This document shows, piece after piece, positions 1 through 6,376 of a stretch of DNA of 6,379 bases (position 1 is the stretch's first letter; each line of letters starts with the position of its first letter). The translations under genes were made by a program, and so were the position numbers. The DNA lies in NCBI GenBank assembly GCA_021772705.1, contig JAJFLN010000805.1:1-6379 (forward strand), written 5' to 3'. Under the pieces are notes generated by a model. The model saw nothing but the letters and a program-made list of their open reading frames with translations. It searched no databases and had not been told where the DNA came from. This stretch comes from Candidatus Cloacimonadota bacterium. Its GTDB lineage: Bacteria; Muiribacteriota; UBA6191; JACPRK01.

Positions 1-15
1 GCCCGCTCCATTCAT

Positions 16-40
16 CCTTCGACAGGCTCAGGACGAACGG
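16..40. repeat. Widespread REP-like dispersed repeat
   Basis: The core TTCGACAGGCTCAGGACGAA (18-37), flanked by CC and CGG, matches from memory a short repeat scattered between genes in many GC-rich bacteria. On the minus strand it can be read as the peptide PFVLSLSKDE, or as SVRPEPVEG in another frame, both familiar from spurious small gene calls. The ends TTCG/CGAA are complementary but the interior pairs poorly, so its hairpin is weak. Recognition is from memory; copy number in this genome cannot be seen from one window. Confidence 0.7.
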
Positions 41-215
41 ATCGGGAAAACTCGGCCATTCAGTCGTCCTGGATGCGGGCATCCATAGTGGGGCGAACGG
101 ATCCGGAATAGGCCAGGGGACCCCCTACGGGACATGCACCCAGACGGATCCACGGATCGGGCGCAGCCCTCATCCGTTCATGGTTCGCTGGGAAAGACTC
201 GGGGACATACGGATC
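37..215. repeat. Cluster of five ACGGATC motifs
   Basis: The heptamer ACGGATC occurs at 37-43, 97-103, 144-150, 152-158 and 209-215, all in the same orientation, three of them followed by GG. Spacing is irregular (60, 47, 8 and 57 bases). A related inverted word, CATCCGTTCA, lies at 171-180. One copy joins directly to the REP-like element, so the cluster may be decayed copies of a longer repeat; a protein-binding array is the less likely alternative. I saw no other copy in the rest of the window when reading by eye. Confidence 0.45.
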
Positions 216-243
216 GGCGGTGTGAGGATCTCGGTGCAACTCT

Positions 244-1386
244 TCAGTCTCCACATTGCCCCCGGTGCCGCAGGTGATGATCCGCCAGTACTAGCAACAT
301 CATCGCCTCGACCACTGGCACGGCTCTGGGCAGAACACAGGGATCATGACGGCCGCGAGCAGCCAGGGTGACTTCCCGGTTGGACGTGTCGACGGTCTGT
401 TGCTCCCGGGTGATGGTGGCCGTCGGCTTGAAGGCAACCCGAACTTGGATCGGTTCACCGTTGCTGATGCCGCCCTGGACTCCACCAGAATCGTTCTTCG
501 ACGTGGCTACCCGGCCGTCGACGATCCGGAAGGGGTCATTGTGTTCCGACCCCTTCATGGTCACCCCCCGGAAGCCGCTGCCGACCTCGAACCCCTTGGA
601 TGCCGGCAAGGACATCAGGGCCCGGGCCAGATCGGCCTCCAGCTTGTCGAAGACCGGGTCGCCCAGGCCAACTGGCACACCCTGAGCGATTGCTTCCACT
701 ACACCTCCCAGGGAGTCGCCGGCTCGCCGCGCCTCGTCGATCCGGTCGAACATCCTCCGGGCCATCTCGGCGTCGGGGCAGCGAACGGGATTGGCCTCCA
801 CGGCTTCGACGGTGACCGCCAGAGGGTCCACCTGAGCCACCAGGTCCTGGACTTGCAGCACGTAAGCCACCACGCTGATGCTCAGGTCCCTGGCCAGCAG
901 TTTCCGGGCCACAGCGCCGGCGGCGACGCGACCGATGGTCTCCCGGGCGCTGGCCCGGCCGCCGCCCTGCCAGTTTCGATGTCCGTACTTCGCCTGATAG
1001 GTGAAGTCGGCATGGGAGGGACGGTACTTTTCCTTCATCTCGTCGTAGTCCGCCGATCGGGCATCCTTGTTTCTGACCAGCATCATCAACGGCGTGCCCA
1101 GGGTCTTTCCCTCGAAGAGCCCCGAGAGGATCGAGACCTGATCCTCCTCCTTACGCTGCGTCGTCAGCAGGCTCTGGCCGGGCTTCCTCCGGTCCAGGTC
1201 TCGCTGCACTTCCTCGGCGGAGATCTCCAGACCCGGGGGGCAGCCGTCGAGGACCACTCCGACCCCGCCGCCGTGGGATTCGCCGAAGGTGGTGATGCGA
1301 AACATATGACCGAAGGTGTTTGGCATGGCGTGACAGAGGCGATTGTAGCAGCCACGGTTCGGGGCCGCGGGGCCAGAAAGGAACAT
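244..1386 (-). CDS. aroC: Chorismate synthase
   Basis: The enzyme converts 5-enolpyruvylshikimate-3-phosphate to chorismate, the last shikimate-pathway step feeding aromatic amino acids, folates and quinones. It is cytosolic, tetrameric in the family, and needs reduced FMN. Numbering from the ATG at 1386 (380 residues), the family signatures are present: GESHG at 35-39, RPSHAD at 122-127 (usually RPGHAD), GGGRASARET at 141-150, and RHDPC at 346-350 followed by E360. The histidines H38 and H125 and the aspartate D348 fall where the family's active-site residues lie. No flavin reductase domain is fused. The start is uncertain. The ATG at 1386 has a GGAGGG site 9 bases upstream but adds 20 residues of unusual N-terminus. 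The ATG at 1326 gives 360 residues beginning MPNTFGHMFR, which matches the usual family start, but has no visible ribosome site. The gene is complete and ends in TGA. No other shikimate gene is adjacent. Confidence 0.97.
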   Translation of the reverse strand: MFLSGPAAPNRGCYNRLCHAMPNTFGHMFRITTFGESHGGGVGVVLDGCPPGLEISAEEVQRDLDRRKPGQSLLTTQRKEEDQVSILSGLFEGKTLGTPLMMLVRNKDARSADYDEMKEKYRPSHADFTYQAKYGHRNWQGGGRASARETIGRVAAGAVARKLLARDLSISVVAYVLQVQDLVAQVDPLAVTVEAVEANPVRCPDAEMARRMFDRIDEARRAGDSLGGVVEAIAQGVPVGLGDPVFDKLEADLARALMSLPASKGFEVGSGFRGVTMKGSEHNDPFRIVDGRVATSKNDSGGVQGGISNGEPIQVRVAFKPTATITREQQTVDTSNREVTLAARGRHDPCVLPRAVPVVEAMMLLVLADHHLRHRGQCGD

Positions 1387-1395
1387 TCTTTTGAA

Positions 1396-1401
1396 CCCTC
1401 C
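1396..1401 (-). promoter_or_regulatory. Ribosome binding site for the long aroC start
   Basis: GGAGGG on the minus strand lies 9 bases before the ATG at 1386. It resembles the GGAGG sites before the two GTG starts of the operon and is the main reason to prefer the 380-residue form over the 360-residue form. GC-rich DNA contains such words by chance, so it does not settle the start. Confidence 0.5.
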
Positions 1402-1420
1402 GGGACCCGCGAAGGTCTGA

Positions 1421-1474
1421 CTCCACTGGAAGCCGGTCCGGTTACTTGCTGTTGCGCCGGAGCCTCCAGTGGGG
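1421..1474. repeat. Imperfect inverted repeat in the divergent intergenic gap
   Basis: CTCCACTGGA (1421-1430) faces TCCAGTGGGG (1465-1474): nine Watson-Crick pairs and one G-T pair. An inner CCGG (1433-1436) can pair with CCGG (1457-1460), enclosing a 20-base loop, with small internal loops between the two stems. It lies between aroC and the divergently transcribed operon, so it could be an operator or a 5' leader structure in either direction. It has no T-run of the kind that marks an intrinsic terminator. I cannot identify a -35/-10 pair in the gap with confidence. Confidence 0.45.
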
Positions 1475-1534
1475 GCAAGGTGAAGTACTGGTAGTCGGCT
1501 CGACTCCGTTTTCGCGGCTCCGTTTCCTTCGGGA

Positions 1535-1541
1535 AGAGGTG
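1535..1541 (+). promoter_or_regulatory. Ribosome binding site of the exported-protein gene
   Basis: AGAGGTG lies just before the ATG at 1548, with GAGG ending 8 bases upstream of it. It decides the start: the in-frame TTG at 1446 would put 34 non-secretory residues before a textbook signal peptide, whereas the ATG at 1548 begins directly with that signal peptide. Confidence 0.8.
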
Positions 1542-1547
1542 AATCTC

Positions 1548-3854
1548 ATGCGCTGGTCCCTGTTCTGTCTGGCACTCTGGCTCCCGGTAGCGTCCTCGGC
1601 ACTCGCTTGCCAGGTGGAGGTCTCCTGGCGCTGGCCCGGCATCGTCGTCTCCGGCCAGTACAACGAGATGCTCATACGGGCCGTGCCCCATGGGGATCGC
1701 CTCTCCACCGCTTCGGCCATCACCCGGATCGTTCTGGAGGAGCACCTGCCCCCGTCAGGGACCTTGAACGTGGATGTGGAGGTCCAGAAGAGACTCGGGT
1801 GGCGGAACTGGTGGCTTCCCGAGACTCGTCTGCAGTCGAGGTTGAAGCTTGACGGTGATGGTCGCGGGTCCCTGTCGGTCCCCCTCTTCGTTCCCAAGAT
1901 CTGGAGTCGCGTTCAGGTCGCGTTGCTCACGGCTGATGGCAAGCGATACGCCACGCCTGACGGCGCTTTCGAGCACCAGAGGGACCACGTCTCCAGCGAA
2001 CCCAGATCGCTTCATGTGATGTGGCGGCGACCGGATCTGATGACGGCTCGGCAGTACAGCCGGATTGACTACCGCTGCACGCCCCGGGAGTTTCCCGCCA
2101 CCGAGACCGCTCTGGCACCGCTGAAGCGGATTGTGCTGTGGGACCACTCATTGGAGGATCTCTCCCGCCCGGGCTTCGAGGCCCTGGTTGCGTGGGTCCA
2201 GCGGGGAGGGCTGCTGACCTTGACCCGGGAATCCCGTGATCTGAGCGAGGATTCAGAGAGACTTGAAGTGATCGGGGCCGGCCCTGCTCTGGCCGCCAGA
2301 GCCGTTGATCACTCCGGCTCGTTCCTGCCAGAGCAGCTCGGCCTGGGGAGAATCCTGGTGGGGGCAGCGCCCACCGGCCGTGAACTGATGGGCCGGATAC
2401 TGACCCACTCGGAAGCAGGGCTTCCGGACGACCTGCGTGTCGGGTCCCGAAACGAGGCCGGCCCTGTCTGGAGCCCCGCCGGATCGAGCTACCGGGATCG
2501 GCGGGGTGCCTACTACTTGATGTTGATACCCTACGCCCTGGCCCTGGCTGTGCTGGGCGTGCTGCTGCACCTGAAGCGGTCCGACACCCTGATCCGGTTG
2601 ATCCCCGTGGTGGGCCTTGTCTTCTGCGGCCTCTACGCCCTGGTCGCCGCCTGGATGCCCTCGGAATTGCAGATCCGGGAGCTGCGGATTCTCCAGGGTG
2701 ACTCCTGGCGGCCACGGGCATCGGCCGTGCTCTTCTCCTCGGTCTTCTCTCCCACCGCCAGGACCGTGGAGCTCACTTCCCGGGAAGGAGGAATCCACCC
2801 TCCGGCCGAGTACATGGCCGACAAGAGCTTCTATCGCCGCAACAAGGAAGTCCGGGGCCCCCTGGATGTCCGGAGCGCCAACGGCGGCTGGTCGGTGCGA
2901 CTCGGGTTGCTGCCGGCCCAGGCCCGGACACTCTTCCGCCCCCTCGAGGCCGTGACGATCGGGCGGATCGGCGGCGGCCTCACCTACGATTCGTCGCAAG
3001 AGTCCTGGGCTGGCACTCTGACGTCTCACCTGGCGCTGCCCTTGCGGGACGCCCACCTGGTTCACGGGTGGCGGCATCAGAGACTGGGTGCCCTGAGACC
3101 CGGACAGTCCGTGGCGGTGACCCTGCCCGCGGGGGCGAAGGACACGGATTCCCGGTACCGGTCATACAGGCACTCCAACGGCGATGGAAACATTCCATGC
3201 GCTTCCTGTGGCCGGTCCCATCCCATCTCGGGGGCCATCTGGAACCTGCTGGCGGATCGAGACCCGGAGTCCCGATTCCTGATGGGCTTGCTGGTATCCC
3301 GGGCTTCAAGACACCCGGAGTTCTTCACCGCTCCGTTGCTCATCGGCTTCACCGATTCCCGGGTACAGAACGGAAGCTCGGAGTCTCGCTCCGACAGGAC
3401 AGTGGTGGTGATCCGGCTGCCGAAGAACCAGTTGTCGGGACCGGTGAAGATGACGGCTGACCTGGCCGACTGGGACGTGAACTTCTCGACCTATCCACAG
3501 CGATACAATCCGGAGCTGATGACATCGAACTGCAATCCGCCGGGGTCCTTCACTTATCGGACTACTCTCAACTTATCCAATGCGATGCGGTTCAAATTCC
3601 CTTACACCGGTCCCGTAAGGAGCATCCGGATCCAGGGCTGGCCTCACCTGAAGACGGGACAGCTACAGATATGGAATCTGGCCACAGACGCCTACGACGA
3701 CATCCCGGTCCGGGCCGGAAAGCCGGTGGTGATCGACGAGAATACCGATGCCTATTTCGATCGCGGTAACGGGTCGCTGATCTTCAAGGTCATCGGTACA
3801 GGACAGTCGAGCGACTGGCCGGAGGTCGAGATCGAGGGAGGGGAAGACCTGTGA
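1548..3854 (+). CDS. Exported two-helix membrane protein, probable accessory subunit of the ABC system
   Basis: I do not recognise a named family for this 768-residue protein. Residues 1-20 look like a Sec signal peptide: MRW, a hydrophobic core, and ALA just before C21. An extracytoplasmic N-terminal part (about 21-320) follows. Within it, residues 189-225 (IVLWDH, then FEALVAWVQRGG) resemble the start of a class I glutamine-amidotransferase-like fold: a strand, a helix, and the W-V-x-x-G-G turn common in such non-catalytic domains. Two hydrophobic helices (about 322-342 and 351-370) are joined by a short basic loop, HLKRSDTLIR, which should face the cytosol. The C-terminal part (371-768) would then also lie outside; it is rich in predicted strands and holds a CASC motif (C551, C554). 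The gene is first in the operon and its TGA overlaps the next GTG start. By analogy with GldG/ABC_transp_aux proteins I infer a role as partner of the downstream transporter. Function is otherwise unknown. Confidence 0.85.
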   Translation: MRWSLFCLALWLPVASSALACQVEVSWRWPGIVVSGQYNEMLIRAVPHGDRLSTASAITRIVLEEHLPPSGTLNVDVEVQKRLGWRNWWLPETRLQSRLKLDGDGRGSLSVPLFVPKIWSRVQVALLTADGKRYATPDGAFEHQRDHVSSEPRSLHVMWRRPDLMTARQYSRIDYRCTPREFPATETALAPLKRIVLWDHSLEDLSRPGFEALVAWVQRGGLLTLTRESRDLSEDSERLEVIGAGPALAARAVDHSGSFLPEQLGLGRILVGAAPTGRELMGRILTHSEAGLPDDLRVGSRNEAGPVWSPAGSSYRDRRGAYYLMLIPYALALAVLGVLLHLKRSDTLIRLIPVVGLVFCGLYALVAAWMPSELQIRELRILQGDSWRPRASAVLFSSVFSPTARTVELTSREGGIHPPAEYMADKSFYRRNKEVRGPLDVRSANGGWSVRLGLLPAQARTLFRPLEAVTIGRIGGGLTYDSSQESWAGTLTSHLALPLRDAHLVHGWRHQRLGALRPGQSVAVTLPAGAKDTDSRYRSYRHSNGDGNIPCASCGRSHPISGAIWNLLADRDPESRFLMGLLVSRASRHPEFFTAPLLIGFTDSRVQNGSSESRSDRTVVVIRLPKNQLSGPVKMTADLADWDVNFSTYPQRYNPELMTSNCNPPGSFTYRTTLNLSNAMRFKFPYTGPVRSIRIQGWPHLKTGQLQIWNLATDAYDDIPVRAGKPVVIDENTDAYFDRGNGSLIFKVIGTGQSSDWPEVEIEGGEDL
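3837..3841 (+). promoter_or_regulatory. Ribosome binding site of the ATPase gene
   Basis: GGAGG, inside the run GGGAGGGG at 3836-3843, lies 9 bases before the GTG at 3851. It sits inside the end of the upstream gene, supports the GTG start and the 4-base overlap, and indicates that the ATPase can recruit ribosomes itself as well as by coupling. Confidence 0.75.
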
Positions 3855-4780
3855 TTCAGGCCAGCAACCTCCAGAAGAGATTCGGTGATCTGAAGGCCCT
3901 CGACGGAGTAAACCTGGACGTTCACTCCGGCCAGATCTTCGGCCTCATCGGTCCCAACGGAGCCGGCAAGACCACACTCATCCGGGTCCTGACGGGGCTC
4001 CTGGTTCCGGACTCCGGCCGGGCCAGCATCAGCGGCTTCGATGTCCTGAAGCAGGAGCACGACGCCCGGATGCGGCTCGGTTACATGCCCGACTTCTTCG
4101 GCCTCTATGACAAGCTGACGGTCCGGGAATACCTGGAACTGTTCGGCGAGCTCTCGGGCATGTCCGGCAAGCCTCTGGCGGAATCCATCGAGGCGTCATT
4201 GGCCGCCGTGAGATTGAAGCTGAAGAAGGACCACTTCGTCGACGCCCTCTCTCGAGGCATGACCCAGCGGCTGGCTCTGGCTCGGACACTGATTCACGAT
4301 CCCGACGTGTTCATCCTCGATGAGCCCGCCTCCGGTCTGGACCCGGCGGCACGTCTCGAGTTCTGGGACATCCTCCGGGGTCTCGCCCGGCGCGGCAAGA
4401 CGGTGTTCATCTCCTCCCACATCCTGAAGGAGCTGGAGGGGCTGGTCACACACGTGGGTCTCATCGAGAGGGGACGGATGCTGTTCAGCGGTTCCTACGA
4501 GGAGCTGGTCCAGGCCGGGGCGACCCGGCGGGTCCGGTTTCGCCCCGTTGGAAATGTGCCCTCCGAGAGAGTGGTCGGTCTCGTCACCGAAGGGGGAGGC
4601 CAGCTCGCGGGCATCCCCGGAGACGAGTACTGGGAAGTGGAGATGGACGATGACGACGAGGCTGTCGCCGCGCTGGTGAACCGCCTCGTCTCGGCCGGCG
4701 TTGGAATCGCCTTGCCGCCTGTGGCCCAGGACCGCCTGGAGCGGGCCTACCTGCAGCTCACCGGGAGGGATGTCTCGTGA
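3851..4780 (+). CDS. ABC-2 type transporter ATP-binding protein
   Basis: This 309-residue protein is the cytosolic ATPase that powers the membrane permease encoded next to it. Motifs in order are: Walker A GPNGAGKT (34-41), a Q-loop region GYMPDFFGLYD (78-87) with aspartate D81 where glutamine is usual, a signature LSRGMTQ (133-139) in place of LSGGQ, Walker B VFILDEPA (153-160) with D157 and E158, D-loop SGLD (161-164) and switch histidine H190. All catalytic residues are therefore intact. Residues from about 222 form an extra C-terminal domain with an acidic patch (EMDDDDE, 264-270), as in many drug, Nat or Gld-type ABC-2 ATPases. The start is GTG; the alanine- and glycine-rich ABC fold begins immediately (MIQASNLQKRFG). 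It overlaps both neighbours by 4 bases (GTGA), so the three proteins are probably made together. The substrate cannot be read from the ATPase. Confidence 0.95.
   Translation: MIQASNLQKRFGDLKALDGVNLDVHSGQIFGLIGPNGAGKTTLIRVLTGLLVPDSGRASISGFDVLKQEHDARMRLGYMPDFFGLYDKLTVREYLELFGELSGMSGKPLAESIEASLAAVRLKLKKDHFVDALSRGMTQRLALARTLIHDPDVFILDEPASGLDPAARLEFWDILRGLARRGKTVFISSHILKELEGLVTHVGLIERGRMLFSGSYEELVQAGATRRVRFRPVGNVPSERVVGLVTEGGGQLAGIPGDEYWEVEMDDDDEAVAALVNRLVSAGVGIALPPVAQDRLERAYLQLTGRDVS
4764..4768 (+). promoter_or_regulatory. Ribosome binding site of the permease gene
   Basis: GGAGG, within GGGAGGG at 4763-4769, lies 8 bases before the GTG at 4777, inside the end of the ATPase gene. With the 4-base GTGA overlap it supports this start over later in-frame methionines. 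Confidence 0.75.
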
Positions 4781-6249
4781 TCGCCTTGTTGAAGAAAGAA
4801 CTCCGTACGGCGTTGAGAGACAAGACGGGTCAGGCCCTGCTCGGCTCCATGCTGTTTCTCCTGATCCTCTTCGGGTTCATGACCCTCAGCTCCGGCAGGA
4901 TGTGGAGTGAGGATCCCTTGATGGCCAGCCAGGCGGGACGCGATCTGCTGGCCACGGGCCTCTACTCCCAGATGGTCGCCGTGATCTTGATTCTTCCCGC
5001 CCTGGCGGCGATCAACCTCGTTCGCGAGGGAGAGCGGAAGACTCTCGAGACGCTCCTGACCACGCCGCAGGACGCCAGGAATCTACTGATGGCCAAGCTG
5101 CTCTGGCCCGTGGTGCTCACGGCCTACTCCGTGATCCTGGCCCTGCCTGTGCTGACAGCTCTCGCCGTCCTGGGGGGCGTCCGCTTCTACGAACCATGGA
5201 TCGGCGCCATCGCCGTTCTGATGGTCGCCACAGTGGCCTCCGCACTGGGACTGGCCATCGGCTCCCTCTCCCGAAACACCGCTGCGTCGGTGCTGATCTC
5301 CGGCCTCACCTCAGGAATGGTCCTGGCCATCACCACACCCATCGGACTCGAGAGTTCCCAGACAGTCCTGGGGGCCGCCTTGCCCATGGGATTTGTCTCC
5401 GCCCTGCTGCAGGACGAGGCCGTCCGGGCATTCCGGTTCCAGGTACCCATCCTGGTTCCGATCATGTTCCTCTTCACCCTGGTCTCGGCCTGTCTGTTCC
5501 ACGCTGCCTTGCCGTCTCTCACCACGCCCTATCGACGGCGGTGCATACCGGTCCGCCTCTTCGGGGCCGGTGCTCTCTTGCTGATCATGCTCCTGGGAGT
5601 TGCTTCTCTCAGACCGGAGCACTCCGCCTCCAGTGCCGCCAACGTGGCCGCGATCGTTCTGGGCATCGCAACATTCGGGTCCCTTGTTCTCCTCGGCCTG
5701 GAGCGGTTCGACACCGTCGGTTTCCTGCGCCCCATGAAGCGAAGCGCCGAGTCCGCCGGCGCCGGAGTCCGGTACAGCTTCGAGTGGTTCGCCTCCTCCC
5801 GCCTGACCCTGGCCCTGTTGCCCTGGTTGGCCGGCGTCCCGGTCCTGGCTCTCCTGGTGGGCTCCGAGGTGCTGCAGCGCGACAGCTTCGCCTACGGCGC
5901 TGCCATTGGCCTGGGTGCCATCTACACCTTCTTCTGGGTACTCTTCTGCCACGGCGCCAGCGGCCTCGTGGCTCATCGGGGACGCCGGTGGTGGGAGTTC
6001 TTCGGCAGCCTCTGCCTGCCCGCCGGTCTCCTGATCCTGAGCTTCTTCACGGCGGCAAGGGAGTTTCACCTGCCCCTGGTCGGATTACAGCCCATCCGGG
6101 TGGTCGGCATGGTGGATGAACTGACCCGGGTCGACGACCTGTTCCTCGCCGTGATCACCATCTTTGCCGCTGCCGCCGTGATGCAAGTGCTGGCCCATTT
6201 CCGAGGCGACGTCGAGGCCCGCCGGGTGGCTGCCAGAGCGGACAGCTGA
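4777..6249 (+). CDS. ABC-2 type transporter permease with about 12 membrane segments
   Basis: This 490-residue integral membrane protein is the expected channel or remodelling partner of the ATPase. It opens with an amphipathic elbow helix typical of ABC-2 permeases (MIALLKKELRTALRDKT). Hydrophobic segments lie at about 19-39, 62-82, 109-133, 142-163, 168-188, 222-245, 259-278, 287-307, 343-363, 372-397, 406-425 and 453-473. After the second comes REGERKTLETLLTTP (83-97), the conserved cytosolic coupling region of this family. The first six segments correspond to a normal ABC-2 domain. The second half (about 250-490) is extra, lacks an obvious second coupling motif, and has a long soluble loop at 310-341. 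It may therefore be a fused second half or a lineage-specific extension. The basic C-terminus (AHFRGDVEARRVAARADS) should be cytosolic. The start is GTG, overlapping the ATPase stop by 4 bases. No substrate can be assigned. Confidence 0.93.
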   Translation: MIALLKKELRTALRDKTGQALLGSMLFLLILFGFMTLSSGRMWSEDPLMASQAGRDLLATGLYSQMVAVILILPALAAINLVREGERKTLETLLTTPQDARNLLMAKLLWPVVLTAYSVILALPVLTALAVLGGVRFYEPWIGAIAVLMVATVASALGLAIGSLSRNTAASVLISGLTSGMVLAITTPIGLESSQTVLGAALPMGFVSALLQDEAVRAFRFQVPILVPIMFLFTLVSACLFHAALPSLTTPYRRRCIPVRLFGAGALLLIMLLGVASLRPEHSASSAANVAAIVLGIATFGSLVLLGLERFDTVGFLRPMKRSAESAGAGVRYSFEWFASSRLTLALLPWLAGVPVLALLVGSEVLQRDSFAYGAAIGLGAIYTFFWVLFCHGASGLVAHRGRRWWEFFGSLCLPAGLLILSFFTAAREFHLPLVGLQPIRVVGMVDELTRVDDLFLAVITIFAAAAVMQVLAHFRGDVEARRVAARADS

Positions 6250-6286
6250 TCCCGGTCGCTTCCGGTGATTGGGCAGCCTCCCAGGA

Positions 6287-6376
6287 AGTTACACAGAGGC
6301 CACAGAGACCACGGAGGTTTTTGGATCAAAAGGGACCTCCGTGACCTCTGAGATCTCTGCGACCTCCGTGTAAACT
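6287..6376. repeat. Opposed tandem arrays of a 9-base unit forming a long imperfect palindrome
   Basis: The left arm has three adjoining 9-mers: CACAGAGGC (6292-6300), CACAGAGAC (6301-6309) and CACGGAGGT (6310-6318). The right arm has four adjoining inverted 9-mers: ACCTCCGTG (6335-6343), ACCTCTGAG (6344-6352), ATCTCTGCG (6353-6361) and ACCTCCGTG (6362-6370). The outer ends AGTT (6287-6290) and AACT (6373-6376) are also complementary. This CACAGAGG-type repeat is familiar from memory as an intergenic element in many environmental genomes. It lies 37 bases after the permease stop and could mark the 3' end of the operon transcript. Confidence 0.75.
6310..6343 (+). terminator. Central hairpin of the repeat, possible transcript end of the operon
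   Basis: CACGGAGGT (6310-6318) pairs perfectly with ACCTCCGTG (6335-6343). Inside, TTTTG (6319-6323) can pair with CAAAA (6327-6331), leaving a GAT loop and a bulged GGG. The stem is strong, but no T-run follows it on either strand, so it is not a canonical intrinsic terminator. It may instead protect the 3' end of the mRNA or simply be the folded core of the repeat. Confidence 0.35.

Larger units (their letters stand above)
1..243. other. Gene-free region downstream of aroC, rich in short repeats
   Basis: No convincing coding region is seen here. A 64-codon frame on the minus strand (60-254) has no ribosome site, overlaps the end of aroC and reads through the repeated motifs, so I treat it as non-coding. 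The stretch contains one widespread REP-like repeat (16-40), five copies of ACGGATC (37, 97, 144, 152, 209) and a second loose repeat, GGGAAA(G)ACTCGG (44-55 and 190-202). It lies just 3' of aroC, where a transcript would end, but no stem followed by a T-run on the minus strand is evident. Confidence 0.6.

Noticed and set aside
60..254. Possible 64-residue protein on the minus strand next to aroC
   Set aside because: It runs through repeated DNA, overlaps the aroC end, lacks a ribosome site and has no recognisable motif.
346..1494. Long open frame on the plus strand opposite aroC (382 codons)
   Set aside because: It lies antisense to a complete chorismate synthase with all family motifs. The predicted protein is low in recognisable motifs and is a typical shadow frame in GC-rich DNA.
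1446..1547. Upstream TTG start for the exported-protein gene
   Set aside because: It would place 34 residues, including charged ones, before a standard signal peptide. The ATG at 1548 has its own AGAGGTG site.
1599..1610. Lipoprotein lipobox at the end of the signal peptide (ALAC)
   Set aside because: The -3 position is alanine rather than leucine and the segment fits an ordinary A-L-A signal peptidase I site better, so I do not call it a lipoprotein.
1927..3077. Overlapping long minus-strand frames opposite the exported-protein gene
   Set aside because: The sense frame has a signal peptide, two membrane helices, a ribosome site and an operon-style stop overlap. The antisense products are arginine-, proline- and glycine-rich shadows.
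5196..6119. Long plus-strand frame inside the permease gene, and its minus-strand counterpart at 5311-6069
   Set aside because: Both are out of frame with a clear multi-helix permease, have no ribosome site, and are rich in R, P, G and H as expected of shadow frames.
6066..6329. Minus-strand frame of 87 codons at the right end
   Set aside because: Its N-terminus is encoded by the palindromic repeat and the rest is antisense to the permease; there is no ribosome site.
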